A DNA stretch of 5,628 nt from Hermodarchaeum sp048885185 (GTDB lineage: Archaea; Asgardarchaeota; Hermodarchaeia; Hermodarchaeales; Hermodarchaeaceae). This document shows, one piece after another, positions 1-5,628 of the stretch. A program made the translations under genes and the position numbers. Under the pieces are notes generated by a model. It made no database searches and was not told the DNA's origin. It saw nothing but the letters and a program-made list of their open reading frames with translations. Where the stretch lies: positions 1 to 5,628 of the forward strand of contig JBHLQC010000108.1 in NCBI GenBank assembly GCA_048885185.1, read 5' to 3'. How positions within the stretch are numbered: position 1 is the first letter of the stretch; each line of letters opens with the position of its first letter.

Positions 1-1
1 T

Positions 2-385
2 GCTTTCATCTACTTCCTTCCAGCACTTGGACTAGTAACACCGATAGCGGAACCCGCGGTAGCTATGCTGGTTCAAATGCCGTTCTTCTTCCTTTGGGGA
101 CTTCTAGCCTTCTGGCTGTTTCTCAGCTCTATGAAAATAAATCGCGTCTTGCAGATCAACTTCTTTCTACTCGCAATTTTCCTATGGCTTGTGGCTTTCG
201 GGTATTTCCATGCCTGGGAAACTTGGCATAATACAACCATTGCCGATATTACTCTAGTCTGGATTGCCGGCTGGGTGGGCGTTGCTGCAGGATTCGTCGG
301 CATTTATTATGGACTTGCATCGGTGCTAAATGAGATATACAAACGCGAAATCATGCCACTCGGACAGGTTACCCTTCCCACCTAA
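2..385 (+). CDS. satP: Acetate/succinate transporter, SatP (GPR1/FUN34/YaaH) family, C-terminal part (5' end outside window)
   Basis: This is the C-terminal part of a small six-helix membrane transporter that moves acetate and succinate, probably with protons or as a channel, across the cytoplasmic membrane. The frame is open to the left edge with no stop, so the ATG at 65 is internal and the real start lies outside the window. The visible part has the family layout: the end of one helix, then three hydrophobic segments at about bases 83-133, 149-208 and 248-310. The family-like stretch WGLLAFWLFLSS-MKINRVLQ falls between the first two, and the closing AGW-G...IYYG...VLNE...R...PLG block matches the end of E. 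coli SatP from memory. The N-terminal NPAPLG signature would lie upstream and cannot be checked. The next gene starts 55 bases downstream with its own apparent promoter, so an operon is not required. Family assignment is firm; the substrate is inferred from the family. Confidence 0.88.
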   Translation, partial: AFIYFLPALGLVTPIAEPAVAMLVQMPFFFLWGLLAFWLFLSSMKINRVLQINFFLLAIFLWLVAFGYFHAWETWHNTTIADITLVWIAGWVGVAAGFVGIYYGLASVLNEIYKREIMPLGQVTLPT

Positions 386-395
386 CTAAAGAACA

Positions 396-406
396 GGTTT
401 GAAACC
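396..406. promoter_or_regulatory. Short dyad upstream of the yjjX TATA-like box, possible operator
   Basis: The 11 bases GGTTTGAAACC form a perfect 5+1+5 inverted repeat. The half-site with its following bases, AAACCCAG, occurs again at 416-423, overlapping the end of the TATA-like box. The dyad sits just upstream of where the archaeal BRE/TATA would be, a position used by archaeal activators. A one-base centre cannot form an RNA hairpin, so a protein site is more likely than a terminator. It is short enough to be chance. Confidence 0.25.
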
Positions 407-411
407 CAGTC

Positions 412-418
412 TTTAAAA
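412..418 (+). promoter_or_regulatory. TATA-like box for a leaderless yjjX transcript
   Basis: TTTAAAA is centred 26 bases before the ATG at 441, the usual archaeal distance between TATA box and transcription start. No GGAGG or GTGA-type site lies in the 20 bases before that ATG. Together these suggest transcription begins at or next to the start codon. This is inference from spacing only. Confidence 0.5.
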
Positions 419-440
419 CCCAGAGAGCCTACTCCCACAT

Positions 441-968
441 ATGCGCGTCGCTGTTGGTTCACAAAATCCAGTCAAACTTGAAGCTGTCAATCAAGCATTT
501 AGTCTTTACTTCGATGAGATCGAAATTGTGCCCGTCTCGGTTGACTCTGGAGTTCAACCCTTTCCCATGTCTCAACAAGAAACACTCGCAGGAGCACAAA
601 ACCGGGCTCTAAAGGCTTGGAAGGCCGACACTTCATTAGATTATGCTGTAGGTATCGAAGCTGGTATTTTCTCAATTGAAACTTGTTTTCTCGTGCAAGG
701 CTTTGCTGCCATAAGAAAAGATGATGAAGTGGGATTGGGGTGTTCAGTAGCTTTTGAGGTTTCACCCAATCTTATTGCAAAAATCGATCCTACTAGTGAC
801 CGAAGTAAGTATACAATTGAACAGGTTCTAGGTCGCTCCAATATATTTCACCAAGAAGGAGTGGTTGGTGTACTCACCCAAAATCAGCTAACACGAACCC
901 AAATTCTACGTGATGCCGTCATCTGTGCTTTACCGCGTTTCCTCCTCCCCCAATATTTCATTCCCTAA
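441..968 (+). CDS. yjjX: Inosine/xanthosine triphosphatase, YjjX/DUF84 family
   Basis: The predicted cytoplasmic phosphatase hydrolyses non-canonical purine nucleoside triphosphates (ITP, XTP) to diphosphates, keeping deaminated purines out of nucleic acids. The 175-residue length is normal for the family. Visible blocks in order are: the N-terminal nucleotide-binding SQNPVK at 7-12; VDSGV-QPF followed by ET-AGA-NRA at 34-56; GIEAGI at 71-76 with acidic E73; and a C-terminal block at 131-152, GR...EG-VGVLT...LTR. These align from memory with E. coli YjjX throughout. The ATG at 441 fits the conserved N-terminus; it has no ribosome-binding site and a well-spaced TATA-like box, so it is probably leaderless. 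It is a separate family from Ham1/RdgB ITPases despite overlapping substrates. Its stop is six bases from the stop of the convergent downstream gene. The exact substrate range is not readable from sequence. Confidence 0.9.
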   Translation: MRVAVGSQNPVKLEAVNQAFSLYFDEIEIVPVSVDSGVQPFPMSQQETLAGAQNRALKAWKADTSLDYAVGIEAGIFSIETCFLVQGFAAIRKDDEVGLGCSVAFEVSPNLIAKIDPTSDRSKYTIEQVLGRSNIFHQEGVVGVLTQNQLTRTQILRDAVICALPRFLLPQYFIP

Positions 969-974
969 TATCTG

Positions 975-1466
975 CTAATCATTCGAGCCTAGCTGACTAA
1001 GGGTTCTACGAATTCGTATCCAATGACGTCCCTGCCAATACACTTTTTGACAAGCCGGATTTTTGCACCGCCAGAACTGGTGATGACGTTTGAACGAACC
1101 CTCTGGGACATCACCCTCAACTTCTTCTTTTGGGACAGGTTGAACCGGTGTGTTACATTGTGGGCATCGACTTCGATTTGGATCCTCAGTGAATCGTAAT
1201 CCCAACTCGTCTTTCAGCGATTGTAACATTGTTTCCAAAGTCCCCTCACCAGGATCCATAGCTCTGAGCCCCCGTGCATGAGCCCGAGTAATCAACTCGA
1301 TATCTCTTGAAAGTAGCACTCGGTCTTGGACTTGGTCTAAAATCTCATCATCTGATTGTGTGTCACAGTATAAAGTATCATAGCCGAACAGACGAAGCCA
1401 TCTGGCTAGTGACCCAAGCATTCCATCAAGAATAAATCTCGGTTGTGTTGGGGGATTTTGACTCAC
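975..1466 (-). CDS. Mut7-C (DUF82) PIN-like RNase domain protein with C-terminal zinc ribbon
   Basis: This is a 163-residue predicted RNase. The first ~95 residues carry the Mut7-C signature: FILDGMLGSLARWLR at 11-25 with D14 as probable metal ligand, FGYDT at 27-31, the acidic DDE at 39-41, and LLSRDIEL at 51-58 with D55. These are the acidic positions of the PIN-like fold. Residues 101-139 form a zinc ribbon with C101, C104, C134 and C139, followed by VYWQGRHW at 142-149, typical of the family. The second knuckle is C-x4-C, where I recall C-x2-C as usual. Stand-alone forms of this length are common in archaea; the RNA target is unknown. The start is a GTG, chosen because it is preceded by GGAGTAA and keeps D14. 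It is divergent from tldD (short shared promoter region) and convergent with yjjX. Confidence in the family is high; activity is inferred. Confidence 0.88.
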   Translation of the reverse strand: MSQNPPTQPRFILDGMLGSLARWLRLFGYDTLYCDTQSDDEILDQVQDRVLLSRDIELITRAHARGLRAMDPGEGTLETMLQSLKDELGLRFTEDPNRSRCPQCNTPVQPVPKEEVEGDVPEGSFKRHHQFWRCKNPACQKVYWQGRHWIRIRRTLSQLGSND

Positions 1467-1472
1467 AATTTC

Positions 1473-1479
1473 TTACTCC
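1473..1479 (-). promoter_or_regulatory. Ribosome-binding site for the Mut7-C gene
   Basis: On the minus strand GGAGTAA lies six bases before the GTG at 1466. It resembles GGAGGTGA, the complement of the archaeal 16S 3' end, and supports the non-ATG start. Confidence 0.5.
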
Positions 1480-1502
1480 AAATTATACCCTATCCAATTT
1501 TC

Positions 1503-1509
1503 TTTTAAA
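1503..1509. promoter_or_regulatory. Near-palindromic TATA-like box between divergent genes (candidate bidirectional promoter)
   Basis: TTTTAAA (within CTTTTAAAG) reads as a TATA-like box on both strands. A start about 26 bases away would fall near 1532 for tldD and near 1480 for the Mut7-C gene, just before its GGAGTAA site. A second TATA-like string, AAATTATA at 1480-1487, could serve tldD with a longer leader; its complement is too close to serve the Mut7-C gene. No experiment is implied; placement is from spacing. Confidence 0.4.
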
Positions 1510-1554
1510 GGGTTCACTACTTATCGGCACGATACTGATTCTTGATTGCTCCTC

Positions 1555-1562
1555 GAAGTGAT
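1555..1562 (+). promoter_or_regulatory. Ribosome-binding site that decides the tldD start
   Basis: GAAGTGAT matches the archaeal GAGGTGAT consensus at seven of eight bases and ends four bases before the TTG at 1567. The upstream candidate TTG at 1546 has no such site, and the GTG at 1558 lies inside it. Confidence 0.45.
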
Positions 1563-1566
1563 TAGA

Positions 1567-2961
1567 TTGATTGACAAACTTCAGAAGGCTGCGGATTATG
1601 GTCAAAGCCTCGGTGCTACATATGCGGAATTGCGTGCTGAGTCTCTAAATCGGAACAATTCCCAATATGAGGATGGACGTGTACGCAGCATCAGCCAACG
1701 CATCGAAGAAGGTGTGGCGATCCGTGTTTTAGCCGGTGGAACCTGGGGTTTTGTGTCTACAAGCGACCTCTCATTAGATGGTCTAAAATCCTCAGTGAAG
1801 GATGCCTATTCACTTGCCCAAAGTGCAAGTAAAGCTCGAAACCAACCAATTGAGCTAGCTGAAATCAAACCAGTCCAAGATAAGATTCTCCTCAAAGTTG
1901 GACGAAATCCCACGGAGGTTGACCCCGCCGAAAAAATTGCTTATGCAGCCAAGCTCTGGGAGGAAACACAACGACTTGATTCTCGAGTCTCAGCCATTAC
2001 CGTTCGTCAACGTGATGGGTATGGAACGAAGTATCTTGTGACCAGTGAAGGAACTCAACTCGAAATTGGATTCGGTCATGTCCATCTCTGGGTATGGGTT
2101 ACTGCAAAAGAGAATGGAAAAATCACAGGATCACGTGATGAAACAGGATCAACATCTCTTGGGTGGGAATATTATGAACATAACCAGACGCCGGAGGTTG
2201 TTGCAGAGAGAGTTGTAGATCGTGTGAAAAAACAACTGACCGGGTCAACACCCAAACCTGGAAGCTTCCCCTGTGTGTTAGGTCCCGATGTTGTTGGAAC
2301 CCTTGCTCATGAAGCCTTAGGTCATCTTGGAGAAGCTGATCTCACCCTACAAAGTCCCTTCGACGGAAAAATGGGCCAATATGTCGCTCCAAAAGGGGTA
2401 ACCATGGTGGACGATGGCACCATCAAGGGCGGATTGGGAACAGACAAGTATGATGATGAGGGCGTTCCTACAAGCCGTGTGGAACTCATCAAGGATGGCA
2501 TTCTACACGCCCTCCTAACCGACCGAGAATATGCCCAAAGGACCGGACTGCCCGCTTCAGGTAACGCCCGAGCTCAAGACTACCGATTTACTCCCTTGAT
2601 TCGAATGCGAAATACATTCTTCAAACGTGGGGATGTGCCAGATGATGAGCTCTTTGAGGGCATTGACTTTGGTTATTATTGCCTCAGTGTAGCCGGAGGG
2701 CAAGCCCAAATGAATGCGAGTTTTCAAGTTGGAATTCAGGAAGCCTATGAGATTGTGAATGGTGAACTCGGGAATTCTGTAACCAACATGTCCATTTCCG
2801 GAATTGCCACTGATGCTTTACTCCAAATTGAAGGTGTTGGAAAAGATGAATTCCGTTTTGAAGAAGGACGCTGTGGAAAGGGACAAGAAGCACTGATTAG
2901 TGATGGCGGCCCGCGAATTCGTTTTGGGAGGGGACCGATCACCTTTGGAGGAAAAGCGTGA
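1567..2961 (+). CDS. tldD: TldD metalloprotease, catalytic subunit of TldD/TldE
   Basis: This is the zinc-bearing subunit of the TldD/TldE protease, a cytoplasmic complex that cleaves unfolded or unstructured peptides. In E. coli it matures microcin B17 and degrades CcdA. From the TTG at 1567 the protein has 464 residues, normal for the family. The N-terminal domain opens with the usual GATYAELR near residue 17. The zinc motif HExxxH is intact: H248, E249 and H253 in HEALGH. Next come YDDEGVPTSR from 295 and SGNAR, the conserved PmbA/TldD C-terminal domain. The probable third zinc ligand C436 sits in the late CGKGQ...SDGGP block. The open frame reaches a TTG at 1546 just after an in-frame TGA; I prefer 1567 for its upstream GAAGTGAT and family-like N-terminus, but this is uncertain. 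pmbA follows after six bases. The natural substrate in this organism is unknown. Confidence 0.93.
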   Translation: MIDKLQKAADYGQSLGATYAELRAESLNRNNSQYEDGRVRSISQRIEEGVAIRVLAGGTWGFVSTSDLSLDGLKSSVKDAYSLAQSASKARNQPIELAEIKPVQDKILLKVGRNPTEVDPAEKIAYAAKLWEETQRLDSRVSAITVRQRDGYGTKYLVTSEGTQLEIGFGHVHLWVWVTAKENGKITGSRDETGSTSLGWEYYEHNQTPEVVAERVVDRVKKQLTGSTPKPGSFPCVLGPDVVGTLAHEALGHLGEADLTLQSPFDGKMGQYVAPKGVTMVDDGTIKGGLGTDKYDDEGVPTSRVELIKDGILHALLTDREYAQRTGLPASGNARAQDYRFTPLIRMRNTFFKRGDVPDDELFEGIDFGYYCLSVAGGQAQMNASFQVGIQEAYEIVNGELGNSVTNMSISGIATDALLQIEGVGKDEFRFEEGRCGKGQEALISDGGPRIRFGRGPITFGGKA

Positions 2962-2962
2962 T
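2956..2962 (+). promoter_or_regulatory. Ribosome-binding site for pmbA overlapping the tldD stop
   Basis: GCGTGAT contains the tldD stop TGA and ends five bases before the ATG at 2968. It resembles GGTGAT and suggests that ribosomes finishing tldD reinitiate on pmbA. A competing site, GAAGTGA at 2977-2983, could serve the in-frame ATG at 2986. Confidence 0.4.
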
Positions 2963-2967
2963 TTTAC

Positions 2968-4362
2968 ATGGAGCGTGAAGTGAGAATGAAAGATTACCGA
3001 CAAACCCTACTTGCTCTAGCAGAAAAAACCGTAGCGTATGGAATGAAACACTCCGATAAAATCGAGGTCCTCATAAAAAATAATTTTGAAATAAATGCGG
3101 AAATAATTTTAGGAGAAATTAGTCGGACATCTAAATCCCAAGAAGCGGGTGCATCCATTCGTTGTGTTGTTGGTCAACGCCTTGGTTCGGCTTTCACAAA
3201 TCGTCTGGAACAAAGTGTTTTGGAAAAAGGTGTGAAGCGAGCAATTGCGGCAGCAAAGGCAAGTACCTCTGACTCGACATGGCAGGATTTTCCTCAACCA
3301 ATGAAATATCCAAAAGAACCGAAGGTCTGGGATAACAAAATTCCAGAAACTGACCCAGGCGTCTTCGTTGAGATGTCTTCTACACTGATTCAGCAAACAA
3401 AACAACGAGATCCAGAAATCATCTTTGGTGAGGGAGGTGCAGGTGGGTTTTTTGGATGGACAGCGTATGCAAATTCTAATGGTATCGCGATTTCGGATCG
3501 AGGTACTGGTGTATACGCCTATGCTGCATTTGTGACGCCTATTGAATCGGGGATGACACCGATGGTTTGGACCATCGATGTGAGCCGCAATTTCAAACTG
3601 GACTTGGATTATGTCGTCGAAAACACCGTAAAAGATGTTCATTTGGCAAAGAATACAGCAAAAGGGAAAACAGAAACCGGAACGGTGATTTTCAATGCAT
3701 CAGCCTTTGACGAATTAATTACCTACGCCTTTATGCCCGCCATCAAGGGAGATAATGTTGTCCGTGAAAAATCAATGCTAGCTGACAAGATGGGTGATAT
3801 GGTCGCTTCCAAAATACTTTCCTTCACCGATGACGGACTCAAAGAAAATGGGTATGCGACAGAGCTGTTCGATGGCGAAGGTGTCGCTCGACAGAAGACG
3901 CCCCTTATTGAGAAAGGAAAACTCCGTTCGTTCTTATGGAACAACTATTGGGCACAACGCCATGGTGAAACCAGCACAGGAAATGCGACACGAAACCTCC
4001 GTACAGGAGTCCTCAATATTGCCCCAACAAACATGGTCATCCCTGGAGGAAAACGTTCACAAGAAGATATGATCAGCGATATCAAATCAGGCTACCTCAT
4101 CAACGGATTACAAGGCGCCCACTCTTCAAATCAAGAAACAGGCGATTACAGTGTGGTTGGCAATCCCGCCTTTCGAATCAAAGACGGGAAACTCGTCGGA
4201 GCCGTCCATGGACTAATGCTTGCTGGAAATGCATTCGAATTCATCAAGAAAGCTGAAGAAGTCGGTAGCGATGTACGAGCATATCTCTCCGATGGTGGAG
4301 GATCAATTATTGGTCCCTCTGTCCAGTTTCGTGATATCCAAGTTGTAGCTAAAGCTGAGTAA
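2968..4362 (+). CDS. pmbA: TldE/PmbA, non-catalytic subunit of TldD/TldE protease
   Basis: This is the partner of TldD in the heteromeric protease. It shares the PmbA/TldD fold but, as in known TldE proteins, has no HExxxH zinc motif; I see none in the 464 residues. Family blocks in order are: the N-terminal domain with a helix-rich start and EILGEISRTSKSQEAG; the central GTVIFNASAFDELI where TldD has its zinc helix region; FDGEGV at 301-306; STGNA at 336-340; and then INGLQGAHSSNQETGDYS and a C-terminal ending with LSDGGG...GPSVQF. It begins six bases after tldD, so the two are almost certainly one transcript made in matched amounts. ATG 2968 is used here; ATG 2986, which gives 458 residues, is a credible alternative. 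Its stop lies six bases from the stop of convergent dnaJ. The precise substrate is unknown. Confidence 0.93.
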   Translation: MEREVRMKDYRQTLLALAEKTVAYGMKHSDKIEVLIKNNFEINAEIILGEISRTSKSQEAGASIRCVVGQRLGSAFTNRLEQSVLEKGVKRAIAAAKASTSDSTWQDFPQPMKYPKEPKVWDNKIPETDPGVFVEMSSTLIQQTKQRDPEIIFGEGGAGGFFGWTAYANSNGIAISDRGTGVYAYAAFVTPIESGMTPMVWTIDVSRNFKLDLDYVVENTVKDVHLAKNTAKGKTETGTVIFNASAFDELITYAFMPAIKGDNVVREKSMLADKMGDMVASKILSFTDDGLKENGYATELFDGEGVARQKTPLIEKGKLRSFLWNNYWAQRHGETSTGNATRNLRTGVLNIAPTNMVIPGGKRSQEDMISDIKSGYLINGLQGAHSSNQETGDYSVVGNPAFRIKDGKLVGAVHGLMLAGNAFEFIKKAEEVGSDVRAYLSDGGGSIIGPSVQFRDIQVVAKAE

Positions 4363-4369
4363 TTTTGTT
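4363..4369 (+). terminator. Possible T-rich termination point after pmbA
   Basis: TTTTGTT follows the pmbA stop directly. Archaeal RNA polymerase can release at T-runs without a hairpin, so this may end the tldD-pmbA transcript. The run is short and interrupted and overlaps the dnaJ stop, so the call is weak. Confidence 0.22.
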
Positions 4370-5493
4370 CATTTACGAGAAGAACCTTTATCTAATTCCT
4401 TGGAAAGTTTCTCTAACAACTCACGTTGACGCTTTGATAATTTCTTGGGCACTTGAACATTAATTCGAACCAACAGATCGCCTTTTCCTCGCCATTGCGC
4501 ACGTGGCATACCTTGGCCCCTTAGGCGAAGAACCGTATCCGGTTGTGTACCTGCAGGAATTTTTAACCGGGCGTGAGACGTGAGAGTCGGAACTTCAATC
4601 TCTGACCCCAACGTGGCTTGAGTAATGGTGATTGGCACTTCAATAGCAAGATCATCACCCACACGCTGGAATGTTCTATCCGGTTTGATGTGAACCACGA
4701 CATAGAGGTCACCAGGACGACCCCCATCGTGAGACGCCCCTTGATCTTTCAAGCGAAGCATTGAACCCGATTCGATACCTGGTGGAATCTGGACCCGGAT
4801 ACTTCGCTGCTCCTTGACGGTTCGTTTTCCTTTACACTCTGAACAGCGGGTTTCAGCGATTTGTCCTCTACCCTGACAGGAAGGACAGGTTCCCACGCGA
4901 ATAACTTGCCCGAACATTGTTTGCTGGACTTGACGGAGTTCGCCACGACCTCCACAATTAGTACATGTATTCAAGGGCGTTCCCGGTTCTGCACCCTTTC
5001 CTTCACAATGTGGGCATTGTTCATCTCGTTTGAGGCTGATTTCTTTTTCAATACCCGTTGCTGCTTCTTTGAGTGTAACTTCCATGTCATAACGGAGGTC
5101 TATAGCTGTGGCTCGACCGGGGGCACTGCGTCCTCTTCTGCCCGTGAAGAAATCAAATATACTTCCAAAGCCGCCTAGACCACCACCAAGGCCAAATCCT
5201 CGGAGGATATCCTCGAAATTAATTCCGCCGAAAATATCTTCGGCAGTATAACGACCACTTATGCCTGCATGACCGAACTGGTCATATTGAGCTCGTTTTT
5301 GATCATCGGAAAGAATTGCGTAGGCTTCCGAGATCTCTTTGAATTTGTCTGAGGCATCCGGCTCCTTGTTACGGTCGGGGTGATATTTGAGCGCGAGTTT
5401 TCTATACGCTTTACGAATCTCTTCTTTTGTAGCCTGACGTGGTACTCCCAAGACTTCGTAATAATCACGTTTTTGGTTATTGCCATAACTCAC
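4369..5493 (-). CDS. dnaJ: DnaJ (type I Hsp40) co-chaperone
   Basis: DnaJ delivers unfolded clients to DnaK and stimulates its ATPase, in the cytoplasm. From the GTG at 5493 the protein has 374 residues and the full type I layout. The J domain at about 10-73 has HPD at 38-40, required to activate Hsp70. A Gly/Phe-rich linker spans about 89-118. The zinc region has four cysteine pairs at 160/163, 177/180, 203/206 and 217/220. The two beta-rich substrate-binding domains follow, with GQGMPR in the second, then a basic tail ending SSRK. Three zinc repeats are full CxxCxGxG; the fourth is CSECKGKR, losing its last glycine. The frame extends to another GTG at 5502; I chose 5493 because GGTGA lies five bases before it. 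The gene lies downstream of probable dnaK on the same strand and is convergent with pmbA. Confidence 0.96.
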   Translation of the reverse strand: MSYGNNQKRDYYEVLGVPRQATKEEIRKAYRKLALKYHPDRNKEPDASDKFKEISEAYAILSDDQKRAQYDQFGHAGISGRYTAEDIFGGINFEDILRGFGLGGGLGGFGSIFDFFTGRRGRSAPGRATAIDLRYDMEVTLKEAATGIEKEISLKRDEQCPHCEGKGAEPGTPLNTCTNCGGRGELRQVQQTMFGQVIRVGTCPSCQGRGQIAETRCSECKGKRTVKEQRSIRVQIPPGIESGSMLRLKDQGASHDGGRPGDLYVVVHIKPDRTFQRVGDDLAIEVPITITQATLGSEIEVPTLTSHARLKIPAGTQPDTVLRLRGQGMPRAQWRGKGDLLVRINVQVPKKLSKRQRELLEKLSKELDKGSSRK

Positions 5494-5498
5494 GCTAG

Positions 5499-5503
5499 TC
5501 ACC
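5499..5503 (-). promoter_or_regulatory. Ribosome-binding site that decides the dnaJ start
   Basis: On the minus strand GGTGA ends five bases before the GTG at 5493. It includes the alternative GTG at 5502, which itself has no ribosome-binding site, so the shorter protein is favoured. Confidence 0.45.
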
Positions 5504-5532
5504 GAATACGGTAAACAGGAATCTAAACTGGG

Positions 5533-5541
5533 CTTTTATTT
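5533..5541 (-). promoter_or_regulatory. Possible TATA-like box in front of dnaJ
   Basis: On the minus strand AAATAAAAG is centred about 26 bases before position 5511. A start there would give an 18-base leader containing the GGTGA site. It lies in the 104-base gap after probable dnaK, so dnaJ may be transcribed alone as well as by readthrough. The rest of the gap shows no clear terminator or hairpin. Confidence 0.35.
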
Positions 5542-5597
5542 GTTCTGCCAACGTGAATCTGAATGCGGATGAATTCGTGTTGTGTCAATAGATGTGA

Positions 5598-5628
5598 TTA
5601 CTTCTCGTCTTCATCGTCGACGACCTCG
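5598..5628 (-). CDS. dnaK: Probable DnaK (Hsp70), extreme C-terminus only
   Basis: Only the last nine codons and a TAA stop are inside the window, reading EVVDDEDEK on the minus strand. An acidic tail of the EVVD...DE-K type is what DnaK proteins usually end with, and dnaK directly upstream of dnaJ on the same strand is a common arrangement. Both support the call, but nine residues cannot prove it; another acidic-tailed protein such as GrpE is possible though less likely. The gene continues beyond the right edge. Confidence 0.6.
   Translation of the reverse strand, partial: EVVDDEDEK

Noticed and set aside
65..385. Treating the ATG at 65 as the start of a 106-residue protein
   Set aside because: The frame is open to the window edge and upstream residues continue the SatP-family pattern, so this ATG is internal to a longer gene.
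396..406. GGTTTGAAACC as a hairpin terminator for the transporter gene
   Set aside because: The centre is a single base, so no stable RNA loop can form, and no T-run follows directly. A DNA-binding dyad is the better, still weak, reading.
1546..1566. TTG at 1546 or GTG at 1558 as the tldD start
   Set aside because: TTG 1546 has an in-frame stop just before it and no ribosome-binding site; GTG 1558 is part of the GAAGTGAT site. Neither is excluded, but TTG 1567 is better supported.
3109..3642. Open minus-strand frame of 177 codons inside pmbA
   Set aside because: It lies wholly within a well-conserved gene on the other strand, has a Cys/Arg-rich low-quality composition and no recognisable motif. 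It is a shadow of pmbA codon usage.
4861..5178. Plus-strand open frame of about 105 codons opposite dnaJ
   Set aside because: It is antisense to the conserved zinc and G/F regions of DnaJ, with no family resemblance; the cysteines mirror DnaJ codons.
1..5628. tRNA, rRNA, riboswitch, CRISPR, transposon or phage signals
   Set aside because: The gaps between genes total only about 250 bases and contain no long stems, spaced repeats, terminal inverted repeats or tRNA-like arms that I could find by eye.

Overview
The window looks like an ordinary stretch of archaeal chromosome carrying housekeeping genes. An archaeal host is inferred from three things. AT-rich TATA-like boxes sit about 26 bases upstream of plausible transcription starts. 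Ribosome-binding sites resemble GGAGGTGA, the complement of the archaeal 16S 3' end. One gene is a Mut7-C/DUF82-type protein of a kind common in archaea. Base composition is intermediate and GTG/TTG starts are frequent. I cannot place the organism further; an Asgard-type lineage is possible but unproven. A bacterium is not strictly excluded, because all these families also occur in bacteria.

Layout from left to right: (1) the 3' part of a SatP/GPR1-FUN34-YaaH acetate/succinate transporter, plus strand, cut by the window edge; (2) an inosine/xanthosine triphosphatase of the YjjX/DUF84 family, plus strand, apparently leaderless; (3) a Mut7-C PIN-like RNase-domain protein with a C-terminal zinc ribbon, minus strand, convergent with the previous gene; (4) a tldD-pmbA(tldE) pair, plus strand, six bases apart and probably co-transcribed and translationally coupled; (5) dnaJ, minus strand, convergent with pmbA; (6) the last codons of a probable dnaK, minus strand, upstream of dnaJ and running off the right edge.

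Functionally, TldD and TldE form a heteromeric metalloprotease that degrades unfolded or unstructured peptides. DnaK/DnaJ form the Hsp70 folding machine. The right two thirds of the window is therefore a protein quality-control neighbourhood, although the two units are on opposite strands. The YjjX-type enzyme removes damaged (deaminated) purine nucleotides, and the Mut7-C protein is a predicted RNase. The transporter belongs to carbon uptake or export.

I found no RNA gene, CRISPR array, insertion sequence or obvious novel system. The points of interest are regulatory: a compact divergent promoter, two tail-to-tail gene pairs each six bases apart, a recurring GTGA ribosome-binding pattern that decides several non-ATG starts, and a small dyad upstream of the leaderless gene.
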